Source: Mixta theicola (GTDB lineage: Bacteria; Pseudomonadota; Gammaproteobacteria; Enterobacterales; Enterobacteriaceae). From it: a stretch of 64,000 bases of DNA. Within the stretch, counting starts at the first letter, position 1, and every line of letters starts with the position of its first letter. The notes beneath the pieces were generated by a model. It did no database searches and had not been told where the DNA came from. It saw only the letters and a list, made by a program, of their open reading frames with translations. The stretch spans positions 62,001 to 126,000 of the forward strand of contig NZ_NWUO01000011.1 in the NCBI RefSeq assembly GCF_002895925.1. The letters run 5' to 3'. Positions 50,344-58,722 of the stretch are shown in pieces. Both the position numbers and the translations under genes were made by a program.

Positions 50344-52749
50344 ATGTCGCTACGTCATACCGTCTTCACTTTACCTCTGCTGTTTTCCAGTTCCCTTATC
50401 GCTTTTGCCGTTTCCGCCGATTCCATCCCGCTGCCGTTGATGCCCTGGCCGCAGCAGGTCGAACAGCCTGCGACCGGCGGCAGGCTGGCGCTGACGCCGC
50501 AGCTACAGCTGCATATCGTCGGCGATCTTCCGGAAGGGGCGGATGCGCGCTGGCGCGAACGTATCGCACGTCAGACCGGCTGGACGCTACTGCCCGATAC
50601 GTCGTCTGCTGTGCCGACGATTACCGTGCGCATCGCCAACAAAGTCGATCCGCTGCCGCAGTTGGAGAGCGATGAAAGCTACCGGCTGGTGGTTGACGAC
50701 ACGGGCGCCACGCTGAGCGCGCCGACGCGTTTCGGTGCCCTGCGCGGTATGGAAACCCTGCTGCAGCTGATCCAGAATGACGGCGGCGGCACCTTTATTC
50801 CTTTCGTCACCATTAACGACAGGCCGCGCTTCCCGTGGCGCGGCGTACTGATCGATTCCGTGCGTCACTTTATTCCCATCGAAACCCTTAAACGGCAGAT
50901 CGACGGCATCGCCGCCGCGCGCATGAATGTCTTTCACTGGCACCTGACGGACGATCAGGGCTGGCGTTTCGCTTCTTCACACTATCCGCAGCTGCAGGAA
51001 AAAGCCAGCGACGGCCTGTTCTACACGCAGCAGCAGATGCGCGACGTGGTGCGCTATGCTGCGGATCGTGGCGTGCGCGTCGTGCCGGAGCTGGATATTC
51101 CCGGCCACGCCTCCGCTCTCGCCGTGGCGATGCCGGAGCTGATTGCCGCGCCGGGCTCTTACCAGATGGAGCGCGGCTGGGGCGTATTTAAACCGCTGCT
51201 CGATCCGTCGAACGAGGAGGTTTACCGCGTTATCGATACGCTGGTAGGGGAGATGGCGGCGATTTTCCCCGATTCCTGGCTGCATATCGGCGGTGATGAG
51301 GTGGATGCGCAGCAGTGGAACGATTCGCCGCGTATCCAGCAGTTTATGCGCGAGAAAGGCCTTGCCGACAGCCATGCGCTGCAGGCCTGGTTTAACCAGC
51401 GGGTCGAGAAAATCCTTGAAAAGCATCAGCGACGCATGGTCGGCTGGGATGAGATCTGGCATCCCGATCTGCCCAAATCGATCCTGATTCAGTCCTGGCA
51501 GGGGCAGGATGCGCTGGGCGCCGTGGCGAAACAGGATTATCGCGGCATTCTCTCCACCGGTTTTTACCTCGATCAGCCGCAGTTCGCTTCCTATCACTAC
51601 CGTAATGAGGTCTGGCCGCTGGCGTTGAACGGCGCCGGGCACATCGGGGCTGACGAACGCGCCCAGAGCTGGCAGTTTACGCTGCCGCGCCTGAAAGGCA
51701 GTCCGGTAAAGGGCAGCTTTACCCTGGTGGAAGGGAAGGCGGGCTGGCGCGGCTTTATCGATTTTGCCGGCAAGTCGCGACGCCTGGTGCAACAGGTGAC
51801 GTGGCTGTCGCCGGATGAGGTGACCTTCCAGGTTGACAGCTGGATGGGGCCGCTGCAGCCGGTCGTCACGCTGCAGCAGAATCGGCTGGCAGGCTATTTC
51901 CTGGTGGGCAACGTACGCTATCCGGTAACGGGAGCGCGGCTTACCGCCACGCCGGCGGGGATTGAACCGGCGATGCCGGACGCGAAGCAGCTGCAGGCCA
52001 ACCTGAAGGGCGGCGAGGCGGCGCTGTGGGGGGAAAATGTCAGTGCCGACGTGCTGGATATCCGGCTGTGGCCGCGCGCTTTCGTCGTCGCGGAACGGCT
52101 CTGGTCGGCGCAAAACGTGACGGACGAGGACAATATGTATCAGCGGCTGGCCGCGGTCGATCGCTGGTCGGCGGTGTCGGTAGGGTTGCAGCAGCATACG
52201 CAAGCGCTGACCGGCATGATGCGTTTAGCCAATCGCACCGACGTTGTGCCGCTGCAGATTTTTGCTCAGGCGCTGGAGCCGGCGCATTACTACACCCGTC
52301 AGCATCTGAAATTTCAGGCCGGGCACTATACGCTGGCCGAGCCGCTGAACCGGCTGGCGGACTTGCTGCCGGCGGAGAGCATGGCGGTCAGAGCGCTGAC
52401 GCGGCAGATGGATGCGCTGATTGGCGATCGTGCTAACCAGCAGGCGGCGCAGGCGATTCGCCAGCAGCTGACGCTGTGGCAAAACAACGTGCCGCAGGTA
52501 ACGCCGCTGATCGAAGCCAACTATCAGCTGCAGGCGCTGCGCCCGGTGGCGGAGCAGGTGGCGGCGCTCAGCAAGATGGGCGTTGCGCTGGTTAACCGGT
52601 GGGAAAGCGGTCGGCACCTTACTGCACAGGAAGTCAGGACGATGCGCGGACAGCTGGATGCGGCGGCGCAAACGCAGGATGAACTGGTTATCGCGCTGGT
52701 CAGGCCGCTGGAAAAACTGCTGCGCGCCGTGGAGGCAATAAAGCCGTAA
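50344..52749 (+). CDS. Secreted beta-N-acetylhexosaminidase (GH20)
   Basis: Exported glycoside hydrolase family 20 enzyme of 801 residues, releasing terminal GlcNAc (or GalNAc) from chitooligosaccharides or glycans. The signal peptide runs to about residue 25 (AFAVSA). An N-terminal GH20b domain is followed by the TIM barrel, with FHWHLTDDQGWR, PELDIPGH and the catalytic pair Asp318-Glu319 in HIGGDEVD. The C-terminal 180 residues form an all-helical extension. Start supported by AAAGGACC. It sits where treB, treR and mgtA lie in E. coli, facing away from treC. Confidence 0.9.
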   Translation: MSLRHTVFTLPLLFSSSLIAFAVSADSIPLPLMPWPQQVEQPATGGRLALTPQLQLHIVGDLPEGADARWRERIARQTGWTLLPDTSSAVPTITVRIANKVDPLPQLESDESYRLVVDDTGATLSAPTRFGALRGMETLLQLIQNDGGGTFIPFVTINDRPRFPWRGVLIDSVRHFIPIETLKRQIDGIAAARMNVFHWHLTDDQGWRFASSHYPQLQEKASDGLFYTQQQMRDVVRYAADRGVRVVPELDIPGHASALAVAMPELIAAPGSYQMERGWGVFKPLLDPSNEEVYRVIDTLVGEMAAIFPDSWLHIGGDEVDAQQWNDSPRIQQFMREKGLADSHALQAWFNQRVEKILEKHQRRMVGWDEIWHPDLPKSILIQSWQGQDALGAVAKQDYRGILSTGFYLDQPQFASYHYRNEVWPLALNGAGHIGADERAQSWQFTLPRLKGSPVKGSFTLVEGKAGWRGFIDFAGKSRRLVQQVTWLSPDEVTFQVDSWMGPLQPVVTLQQNRLAGYFLVGNVRYPVTGARLTATPAGIEPAMPDAKQLQANLKGGEAALWGENVSADVLDIRLWPRAFVVAERLWSAQNVTDEDNMYQRLAAVDRWSAVSVGLQQHTQALTGMMRLANRTDVVPLQIFAQALEPAHYYTRQHLKFQAGHYTLAEPLNRLADLLPAESMAVRALTRQMDALIGDRANQQAAQAIRQQLTLWQNNVPQVTPLIEANYQLQALRPVAEQVAALSKMGVALVNRWESGRHLTAQEVRTMRGQLDAAAQTQDELVIALVRPLEKLLRAVEAIKP

Positions 52750-52790
52750 AGGCGCAGATGAAATAACCGGTAATCGGCAGAGAGGGGATC

Positions 52791-52817
52791 GGGCTGCCGC
52801 AGCGAGTACGGCAGCCT
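52791..52817. terminator. Hairpin between GH20 gene and ridA
   Basis: GGCTGCCG (52792-52799) and CGGCAGCC (52809-52816) pair perfectly between convergent genes. There is no clear T run. Confidence 0.5.
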
Positions 52818-52823
52818 GAAACC

Positions 52824-53210
52824 TTAGCGACGCACGGCAATCGCTTCGATTTCAATCTTCACATCTTTCGGCAGACGCGCCACTTCCACGCAGGAACGGG
52901 CCGGGAAAGGCGCGCCGTGCTCGCTGAAGAAAGCTTCATAGGCGGAGTTAACGGTGGCGAAGTCGTTAAGGTCTTTAACGAATACCGTGGTTTTCACAAT
53001 ATCGCTCACCTTCAGGCCTGCCGCTTCCACGATGGCCTGCACATTTTCCAGCGACTGACGCGCCTGCGCAGCAACGTCATCAGCGACCGCGCCGGTTTTA
53101 GGATCGACCGGGATCTGACCGGAGGTGATGATCATACTGCCCAGATCGACGCCCTGAACATAAGGACCAATGGCGGCAGGGGCTTTTTCCGTGCTGATTT
53201 CGCGTGACAT
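52824..53210 (-). CDS. ridA: 2-iminobutanoate/2-iminopropanoate deaminase RidA
   Basis: Rid/YER057c/UK114 enzyme of 128 residues that hydrolyses reactive enamine/imine intermediates. The conserved active-site Arg is in PARSCVEVARLPKDVKIEIEAIA-type sequence, near residue 105, and the N-terminal APAAIGPYVQ is intact. It is downstream of pyrBI, as in E. coli. Confidence 0.97.
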   Translation of the reverse strand: MSREISTEKAPAAIGPYVQGVDLGSMIITSGQIPVDPKTGAVADDVAAQARQSLENVQAIVEAAGLKVSDIVKTTVFVKDLNDFATVNSAYEAFFSEHGAPFPARSCVEVARLPKDVKIEIEAIAVRR

Positions 53211-53288
53211 AAATTCTCCTGATTAGTGGGGTGTCAGGCGGACAGCCTGTCCGCCATATCGCTTCCATTATAGGGAGACGAAAGGTGA

Positions 53289-53750
53289 TTACCAGTTCGC
53301 CAGTACCACCTGGTGCGCAAATTCTTTTTCGCAATATTTACACTTCAGCTGAACGTTTTCAGCGCGTTTCCTGACGGCAAAACTGGAATAAACCGGCTCA
53401 GTGCGGCTGATGCAGTTGCCGTTCGGGCAGGTCAGCACGCGCTCAATGCGCTCCGGCAGCGTGGGAACAATTTTGGCCACCACTTCATACTCATCGATGC
53501 GGTTAACGGTGGCGTGCGGCGCATATACCGCCAGCTGGTTGATCTGATCGTCAGTCAGGAAGGTGTTTTCGATCTTAATCAGATCCTTGCGGCCCAGCGC
53601 GCCGGAAGGCAGGTTAAGCCCAATGGTAATACGCTGATCGGTTTCCGTCAGGCGGAACAGCGTTAAAAGTTTAAAGCCCACCTGCGCCGGAATATGATCG
53701 ATTACCGTGCCGCGTTTGATGGCTTCAACCTGTAATTTATCTTGCGTCAT
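53289..53750 (-). CDS. pyrI: Aspartate carbamoyltransferase regulatory chain PyrI
   Basis: Regulatory subunit that gives ATCase its CTP/UTP inhibition and ATP activation. It has 153 residues, as in E. coli. The N-terminal allosteric nucleotide domain ([18 protein letters not shown]) is followed by the zinc domain with the four Cys in CPNGNC and CKYC. It lies 12 bases after pyrB. Confidence 0.97.
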   Translation of the reverse strand: MTQDKLQVEAIKRGTVIDHIPAQVGFKLLTLFRLTETDQRITIGLNLPSGALGRKDLIKIENTFLTDDQINQLAVYAPHATVNRIDEYEVVAKIVPTLPERIERVLTCPNGNCISRTEPVYSSFAVRKRAENVQLKCKYCEKEFAHQVVLANW

Positions 53751-53762
53751 ACTGTTTCCTCC

Positions 53763-54695
53763 TTACAGAACCGGATCGCTGTTAAGCACTAATGCCAGAA
53801 GCGCCTGACGCGCATAAATGCCGTTGCCGGCCTGCTGGAAATACCAGGCGTAAGGCGTTTTATCCACGTCGGTGGCGATCTCATCAACGCGCGGCAGCGG
53901 ATGCAATACTTTCAGATTGTCGCGCGCGTCCTGCAAATCGGCGGCGCGCAGAACAAACTGCGCCTTTACGTTGGCGTATTCGGACGGATCGAGGCGTTCT
54001 TTCTGTACGCGCGTCATATAAAGAATATCGACCTGCGGCACCACCTCTTCGATACTGGCGTGTCGGCTCCAGGCAATGCCTTTTTCATCCAGCATATCGG
54101 TAATATAGGCAGGCATCGCCAGCGCTTCGGGCGCGATAAAGAAGAAGCGGTTGCCGTCAAACTTGGCCAGCGCCTGCGTCAGGGAATGCACGGTGCGGCC
54201 ATATTTCAGGTCGCCGACCATTGCCACGTTCAGTTTGCTCAGGCGGCTTTGCGTTTCCTGAATGGTGAACAGATCAAGCAGCGTCTGCGTTGGATGCTGA
54301 TTCGCGCCGTCGCCCGCGTTTAGCACCGGAATGGTGCCGGAAAATTCGGTGGCGAGACGCGCCGCGCCCTCCTGCGGATGACGCATCACAATCGCATCGA
54401 CATAGGTGCTGATAACGGAAATGGTATCAGCCAGCGTTTCGCCCTTTTTACCCAGCGAGGTATTGCTGCTGTCGGAAAAACCCACTACCGCCGCGCCCAG
54501 ACGCTGGATCGCGGTCTCAAAGGAGAGGCGCGTGCGCGTGGAGGCCTCAAAGAAACAGCTGGCAATCACTTTATGTTTCAACAGCTCCGGCTGCGGGTTG
54601 GCTTTCAGGCTGGCCGCCGCATGCAATACCAGCTCCAGCTCCTCGCGGCTGAGATCGTTAATCGAAATGATATGCTTGTGATACAGTGGATTCAT
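53763..54695 (-). CDS. pyrB: Aspartate carbamoyltransferase catalytic chain PyrB
   Basis: Catalytic subunit of ATCase, the committed step of pyrimidine synthesis. It has 310 residues. The carbamoyl-phosphate loop STRTR is at 52-56, with HPTQ in [14 protein letters not shown] and HPLPRVDEI near the end. It is preceded by the pyrL leader and attenuator, and AAAGGAG lies ahead of its ATG. Confidence 0.97.
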   Translation of the reverse strand: MNPLYHKHIISINDLSREELELVLHAAASLKANPQPELLKHKVIASCFFEASTRTRLSFETAIQRLGAAVVGFSDSSNTSLGKKGETLADTISVISTYVDAIVMRHPQEGAARLATEFSGTIPVLNAGDGANQHPTQTLLDLFTIQETQSRLSKLNVAMVGDLKYGRTVHSLTQALAKFDGNRFFFIAPEALAMPAYITDMLDEKGIAWSRHASIEEVVPQVDILYMTRVQKERLDPSEYANVKAQFVLRAADLQDARDNLKVLHPLPRVDEIATDVDKTPYAWYFQQAGNGIYARQALLALVLNSDPVL

Positions 54696-54708
54696 GCGTC
54701 ACTCTCCT

Positions 54709-54849
54709 TTAGGCGTGCCGGATTAAGGCCGAAAAAAAAGCCCCTGCAATGAGGGGCTTTTTTACGATCGGTCGCTGACGGAAGGAAACAGGCGCGCCGC
54801 CTGTATTCAGGCGTGATTGAGCGATGTCTGTTTTATGGCTCAGCTGCAT
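54709..54849 (-). CDS. pyrL: pyrBI operon leader peptide PyrL
   Basis: Leader ORF of 46 residues starting MQLSHKTDIAQ at 54849, after a CGGGAGGA ribosome site. It reads straight through the attenuator hairpin (the codons there give KKPLIAGAFFS) and stops 14 bases before pyrB. E. coli PyrL is 44 residues, also crosses its attenuator and shares the GAFF segment. At low UTP, polymerase pausing lets the translating ribosome catch up and block hairpin formation. The start and sequence differ a good deal from E. coli, so the homology is positional. Confidence 0.8.
   Translation of the reverse strand: MQLSHKTDIAQSRLNTGGAPVSFRQRPIVKKPLIAGAFFSALIRHA
54732..54758 (-). terminator. pyrBI attenuator
   Basis: On the minus strand AGCCCCTC, ATTGC loop, AGGGGCT and a run of T. 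It sits inside pyrL and about 40 bases ahead of pyrB, the UTP-sensitive attenuator position. Confidence 0.92.
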
Positions 54850-54874
54850 GCGTCCTCCCGACAAATTGTGGCGC

Positions 54875-54902
54875 ATTATACGCATTCAGCATATGGCTTC
54901 AA
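54875..54902 (-). promoter_or_regulatory. pyrL-pyrBI promoter
   Basis: On the minus strand TTGAAG (54897-54902) and a perfect TATAAT (54875-54880) are 16 bases apart. The -35 abuts a T run that may end the argI transcript. Confidence 0.78.
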
Positions 54903-54933
54903 GTAAAAAACGCCCGCCGGGTAACCGTTTGCG

Positions 54934-55953
54934 TTACGCTAATTTACCCGGTTTCGCCAGCGTGGCGACCATCACCGCTTTGATGGTATGCAGCCGGTTT
55001 TCCGCCTGATCGAAAACGATGCTGTGCTCCGATTCAAAAACCTCGTTGGTCACTTCCATTCCGCCGGGCAGTTGGTACTGTTCGGCCATCTGTTTCCCCA
55101 GCGTGGTCTGATCGTCATGCAGCGCGGGCAGGCAGTGGAGAAATTTAACTTTTGTATTGCCGGTGAGCTGCAGCATCGCCATATTCACCTGATAATCACG
55201 CAGCAGGGCGATACGTTCCTGCCAGCGCTCTTTGGCTTCGCCCATCGAGACCCAAACGTCGGTATAGATAAAGTCCGCCTGTTTAACGCCTTCGGCAATA
55301 TCCTCCGTCAGGGTAATTTTTCCGCCGTTTAGCCTGGCAACTTCGCGGCATTCGTTGACCAGATGTTCTTCCGGCCAGCAGCTCTTTGGTGCCGTCAGCC
55401 GCAAGTCGATGCCCATCAGCGCCGCGGCCTCCATCAGGCTGTTGCCCATATTATTGCGTGCATCGCCTACGTAGGTCAGCACCATCGCGCGTAACGATTT
55501 TTCCGGCAGGTGTTCCTGCATGGTTAACAGATCGGCCAACAGCTGAGTGGGATGAAATTCATCGGTCAGGCCGTTCCAGACCGGCACGCCAGCATAGCCG
55601 GCTAAGGTTTCCACGATCTGCTGGCCGTGGCCGCGATACTGAATGCCGTCATACATGCGGCCCAGCACGCGTGCGGTATCCTTAATCGACTCCTTATGAC
55701 CAATCTGGCTGCCGCTGGGGCCAAGATAAGTGACGCGCGCGCCCTGATCAAAGGCGGCAACTTCGAAAGAGCATCGGGTGCGGGTCGACTCTTTTTCGAA
55801 GATGAGCGCGATATTTTTTCCCTGCAGGAGCGGCACTTCCGCACCATTTTTTTTCGCGATTTTTAATTCAGCGGCGAGGGCCAGCAGAGCATTAATTTCA
55901 GCGGGGGTAAAATCGAGCAGCCTGAGGAAATGGCGTTGATAAAACTGACTCAT
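54934..55953 (-). CDS. argI: Ornithine carbamoyltransferase
   Basis: Makes citrulline from ornithine and carbamoyl phosphate in arginine synthesis. It has 339 residues (E. coli ArgI 334). The carbamoyl-phosphate loop STRTR is at 56-60 with Cys61 after it. HPTQ is in [12 protein letters not shown] and the ornithine-binding HCLP in [11 protein letters not shown]. It is upstream of pyrLBI on the same strand and carries tandem ARG boxes. argF and argI paralogues cannot be told apart by sequence alone. The locus position favours argI. Confidence 0.95.
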   Translation of the reverse strand: MSQFYQRHFLRLLDFTPAEINALLALAAELKIAKKNGAEVPLLQGKNIALIFEKESTRTRCSFEVAAFDQGARVTYLGPSGSQIGHKESIKDTARVLGRMYDGIQYRGHGQQIVETLAGYAGVPVWNGLTDEFHPTQLLADLLTMQEHLPEKSLRAMVLTYVGDARNNMGNSLMEAAALMGIDLRLTAPKSCWPEEHLVNECREVARLNGGKITLTEDIAEGVKQADFIYTDVWVSMGEAKERWQERIALLRDYQVNMAMLQLTGNTKVKFLHCLPALHDDQTTLGKQMAEQYQLPGGMEVTNEVFESEHSIVFDQAENRLHTIKAVMVATLAKPGKLA

Positions 55954-55976
55954 ATAGCGCTCCTTGTCTCTTTGAG

Positions 55977-56015
55977 AGTGAATTAAAATTCAATTTAACC
56001 GTATGAATATTCATT
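55977..56015 (-). promoter_or_regulatory. Tandem ARG boxes (ArgR operator) of argI
   Basis: Box 1 (55977-55994) has a perfect TGAAT-TAAA-ATTCA core. Box 2 (55998-56015) lies three bases on, with a perfect ATTCA half and a degraded TGAAT half. The 21-base repeat is the standard ArgR hexamer operator. Confidence 0.85.
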
Positions 56016-56113
56016 TTCAACCCTGTGCGCAATAAACTTTTGCTTTTGTGTAGTGGCGCGGAGTGCAGTGTGGGAAAATAATCACATTGTCTGCCAAAAC
56101 AGAGGAACCCATC

Positions 56114-56530
56114 ATGGCATATGAAGAATTGCTGGAAGAGCAGCGCGAAGAGACGCGAGCGATTATCGAAGAGCTGCTGGAAGATGGCAGCGATCCCGAT
56201 GCGCTCTACACCATTGAACATCATCTTTCCTGCGACAGCTTCGAGGCGCTGGAAAAAGCGGCGGTAGATGCCTTTAAGCTGGGCTATGAAGTCACCGAGC
56301 CGGAAGAGCTGGAACTGGAAGATGGCTCAACCGTTATGTGTGTTGATATTCTGAGCGAGCTGGCGCTTAAACCTGAGCTGATCGATGCGCAGGTTGAACA
56401 GCTGGTTAACCTGGCCGGTAAGCACGATGTCGATTATGACGGCTGGGGCACCTACTTTGAAGATCCGGATGCGGAAGATGAAGAAGAGGGTGATTACCTT
56501 GATGAAGACGATGACGGCGTCCGTCATTAA
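56114..56530 (+). CDS. rraB: Ribonuclease E inhibitor RraB
   Basis: Binds RNase E and alters degradosome composition. It has 138 residues from ATG 56114, as in E. coli, which matches closely through [21 protein letters not shown] and [13 protein letters not shown]. The C-terminus is very acidic ([14 protein letters not shown]). A frame extension to 56063 is not supported. It is divergent from argI. Confidence 0.95.
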   Translation: MAYEELLEEQREETRAIIEELLEDGSDPDALYTIEHHLSCDSFEALEKAAVDAFKLGYEVTEPEELELEDGSTVMCVDILSELALKPELIDAQVEQLVNLAGKHDVDYDGWGTYFEDPDAEDEEEGDYLDEDDDGVRH

Positions 56531-56556
56531 TAGCCTGCCGCTGTAAATATTGATCC

Positions 56557-56581
56557 GGCGTGCCGCTAAGGCGCGCCTTTT
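56557..56581 (+). terminator. Terminator-like hairpin between rraB and miaE
   Basis: GGCGTGCC, GCTAA loop, GGCGCGCC (one mismatch), then TTTTAA. Confidence 0.6.
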
Positions 56582-56596
56582 AACCGTAGCGATAAT

Positions 56597-57367
56597 ATGA
56601 ATTACGCCGATCTTCTTGCTCCCATTCACCAGTTTCTGCATTGCCGTACGCCACAGGCGTGGATCGATGAGGCGCGCAAACCCGAAAATCTTCCCTTGCT
56701 GCTTACCGACCATATGGTTTGTGAACTGAAAGCGGCGCAGACGGCCACCTGGCTTATTCGTAAATATGTTGCCGATAAGCCCAGCGGCGAAGCGATTCTC
56801 GCCTGGTTAAAGCCTTATGAAGCCTTTGTGCATCGTGAAGATCACGACAGCGAGTTTATTAAAGCGCATAAAAATTTATCAAAGCGCATTATCGCCCGTA
56901 ACGATATTCCCTGGGGCGACGAGCTGCTGGATAAGATGATTCTGCTGATCAAAGAAGAGCTGCACCACTTTTATCAGGTATGGGAAATCATGCAGGCGCG
57001 CGGCATCGCCTATCAGAAGATTACCGCCAGCCGGTATGCCAAAGGCTTGCTGCGTGAGGTGATTACTCACGAGCCGGAAACGCTGGTGGATAAGCTGATT
57101 TGCGGCGCCTATATTGAGGCGCGCTCCTGCGAACGTTTCGCCAGCCTGGCACCGTGGCTGGATGAGGAGCTGGCAGCGTTTTACGTTTCGCTGCTGCGCT
57201 CAGAGGCGCGTCACTATCAGGATTATCTGGCGCTGGCGGCACGCATTGCGCCTTTTGATATTACCAGCAGGGTGCATCAAATCGGCGAGGCCGAAGCGCG
57301 ATTGATTCAGGAACCGGATAACGAACTACGCTTTCACAGCGGCGCGCCGGACTGGCATACAAATTAA
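56597..57367 (+). CDS. miaE: tRNA 2-methylthio-N6-isopentenyladenosine hydroxylase MiaE
   Basis: Non-haem di-iron monooxygenase that hydroxylates ms2i6A37 to ms2io6A37 in tRNAs reading UNN codons, using O2. It has 256 residues. The helical di-iron residues are visible in DHMVCELKAAQ, KEELHHFYQVWE and RSEARHYQDYL. E. coli K-12 lacks it and Salmonella has it beside rraB, as here. Its presence is part of the evidence for a non-Escherichia enterobacterium. Confidence 0.93.
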   Translation: MNYADLLAPIHQFLHCRTPQAWIDEARKPENLPLLLTDHMVCELKAAQTATWLIRKYVADKPSGEAILAWLKPYEAFVHREDHDSEFIKAHKNLSKRIIARNDIPWGDELLDKMILLIKEELHHFYQVWEIMQARGIAYQKITASRYAKGLLREVITHEPETLVDKLICGAYIEARSCERFASLAPWLDEELAAFYVSLLRSEARHYQDYLALAARIAPFDITSRVHQIGEAEARLIQEPDNELRFHSGAPDWHTN

Positions 57368-57480
57368 GCGGCAGCTATTTTTTCATTGTGATAATCATTA
57401 AGGAACAATAACGGAGCAGCAGAAAGGCGGGTATTTCCATTATAAAACCATCTTCTTGCATATTTCATCCCCTTTATTGG

Positions 57481-57720
57481 CTATCTGTTTAACTTCGATA
57501 AAACAAACATCATCATCACTGCGACTAAACCTACAAACATATCCTTTAACAGCGGGCTGATATTTAAATAACTGACCCCTTTGCCAGCTAACATGCCAAC
57601 AGGGATAACTAAAAAAATATTTGCCATAACTTCATAAGCAATTCTCCGTTCTGCTCTCCATGGAATGATAATTAATCTCATTTGCATTTTTAAAGCAAGG
57701 AGCTTACTGTTGATTGTCAT
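57481..57720 (-). CDS. Small hypothetical membrane protein
   Basis: 79-codon ORF in the AT-rich island. Two hydrophobic segments (about 34-52 and 56-76) with a basic N-terminal half (RLIIIPWRAERR) suggest an inner-membrane hairpin. I recognise no family. No good ribosome site precedes the ATG at 57720, and starts at internal Met residues are possible. It could be spurious, but its two clean membrane segments and lack of any overlapping gene favour it. Confidence 0.45.
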   Translation of the reverse strand: MTINSKLLALKMQMRLIIIPWRAERRIAYEVMANIFLVIPVGMLAGKGVSYLNISPLLKDMFVGLVAVMMMFVLSKLNR

Positions 57721-57745
57721 GAAAATTATTTAATTTCTACTTTCC

Positions 57746-57866
57746 ATACCCTAAATAATTCAAGTTGCCTGACAAAACGGTTAACCGTTTTGAACCGCGC
57801 TTGCGCGAGCCCCGGAGGGCCGAGTAATGCCAACACACATGCAACTTGAAGTATGACGGATATATT
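57746..57866. repeat. Palindromic repeat with ERIC-type ends and a non-ERIC core
   Basis: The left end (ATACCCTAAATAATTCAAGTTGC-like, from 57746) is an inverted copy of the right end (GCAACTTGAAGTATGACGGATAT-like, to 57866). These match ERIC/IRU termini. The interior differs from ERIC: it has the perfect 18-base palindrome AAAACGGTTAACCGTTTT at 57774-57791 and a GC-rich GCGCTTGCGC hairpin. It seems to be a nonautonomous miniature repeat related to ERIC. Confidence 0.8.
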
Positions 57867-57988
57867 AGAGAAATAACCTGGCATTGCGAGTCGGTAATTA
57901 TTAGCTTAGCAAATGCGTTACTCTTTCAATTAATAGCCTGTTACAGACATCAATCCGTTCACAAACAGCCATAAACTATTCTGGCTGA

Positions 57989-58309
57989 TTAACATCCATA
58001 CAGCCGGCCAAAAAAACGCCAGTACCAAAAGGCGATTAACAGCAGCGTGAACAGCGGTAAATAAAGCGTACGCTGCTTTTTACGCAGGCTAAGCCAGAGT
58101 AGTGGCGCGATCAGCAGAAACGTTAACGGAGCGGTAAAAGAGCGAATATCATCAACGACAAACGTTTTGTAAGCATCGCAGAGCGTTTTGATTTCATCAC
58201 CATCGATATATTGCTCTTCTTTGAAATATGAGAGGTAAGCGATATTAATAAAGCAGAAAACGCTATAAAACAGCGTTAAGGTGAATTTTTTCCATAAGTT
58301 TATAGCCAT
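57989..58309 (-). CDS. DUF2645-like inner-membrane protein (YjeO-like)
   Basis: 106 residues with three hydrophobic segments (about 9-29, 58-78, 84-102). The central motif TLCDAYKTFVVDDIRSFTAPLTFLL resembles the YjeO/DUF2645 small membrane proteins of enterics. This is from memory, not an alignment. The gene is AT-rich like its neighbours and stands alone between the repeat at 57746 and the broken gene at 58723. Function unknown. Confidence 0.6.
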   Translation of the reverse strand: MAINLWKKFTLTLFYSVFCFINIAYLSYFKEEQYIDGDEIKTLCDAYKTFVVDDIRSFTAPLTFLLIAPLLWLSLRKKQRTLYLPLFTLLLIAFWYWRFFGRLYGC

Positions 58310-58722
58310 GAAATTTTAAACCTGTATAGCGTGGCCGCCTGCCGTTCTATGTTATCGCTACCTGAAGAGGGCTGATTATAACAGGGGCCGTTTTCATCAG
58401 CGTTATGCTCCTTGTGTTTTTGCCGAATAATTTTTCACGCGTCAATAACGTGATCGTTAATCAAAAAGCAAAGGGCCTCCCAGCCCCCACTTTAATCTCC
58501 TGGATCGGTAAAATTTATCGCCACCTAATTGGTTGATTAATGCGATGGAATTATAAATAATTTAATAATAAGGATTGCGATAATAACGTTTCTTTTTATT
58601 TAAGATGAAAGCGAAGTGTTGCAAAACCTGATGCTAAGAACTTATATTTAGCTGGTGGTTCTTATTGATAACTGCCTTTAAATTAGGGATATGATTTATG
58701 AAGAGCAAGCAGGGAGGCATAT
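58310..58722. other. AT-rich intergenic stretch of the accessory island
   Basis: 413 bases without a gene I can support. It carries the upstream region of the DUF2645-like gene (left) and of the broken HExxH gene (right, with GGGAGG just before 58723). Near 58457-58560 the minus strand has an open, coding-like stretch ending in TAA but without a start codon. It may be the end of a lost gene. Confidence 0.5.

Noticed and set aside
50977-52203. 408-codon frame on the minus strand opposite the GH20 gene
   Set aside because: Arg/Pro/His-rich composition typical of an antisense frame in GC-rich coding DNA.
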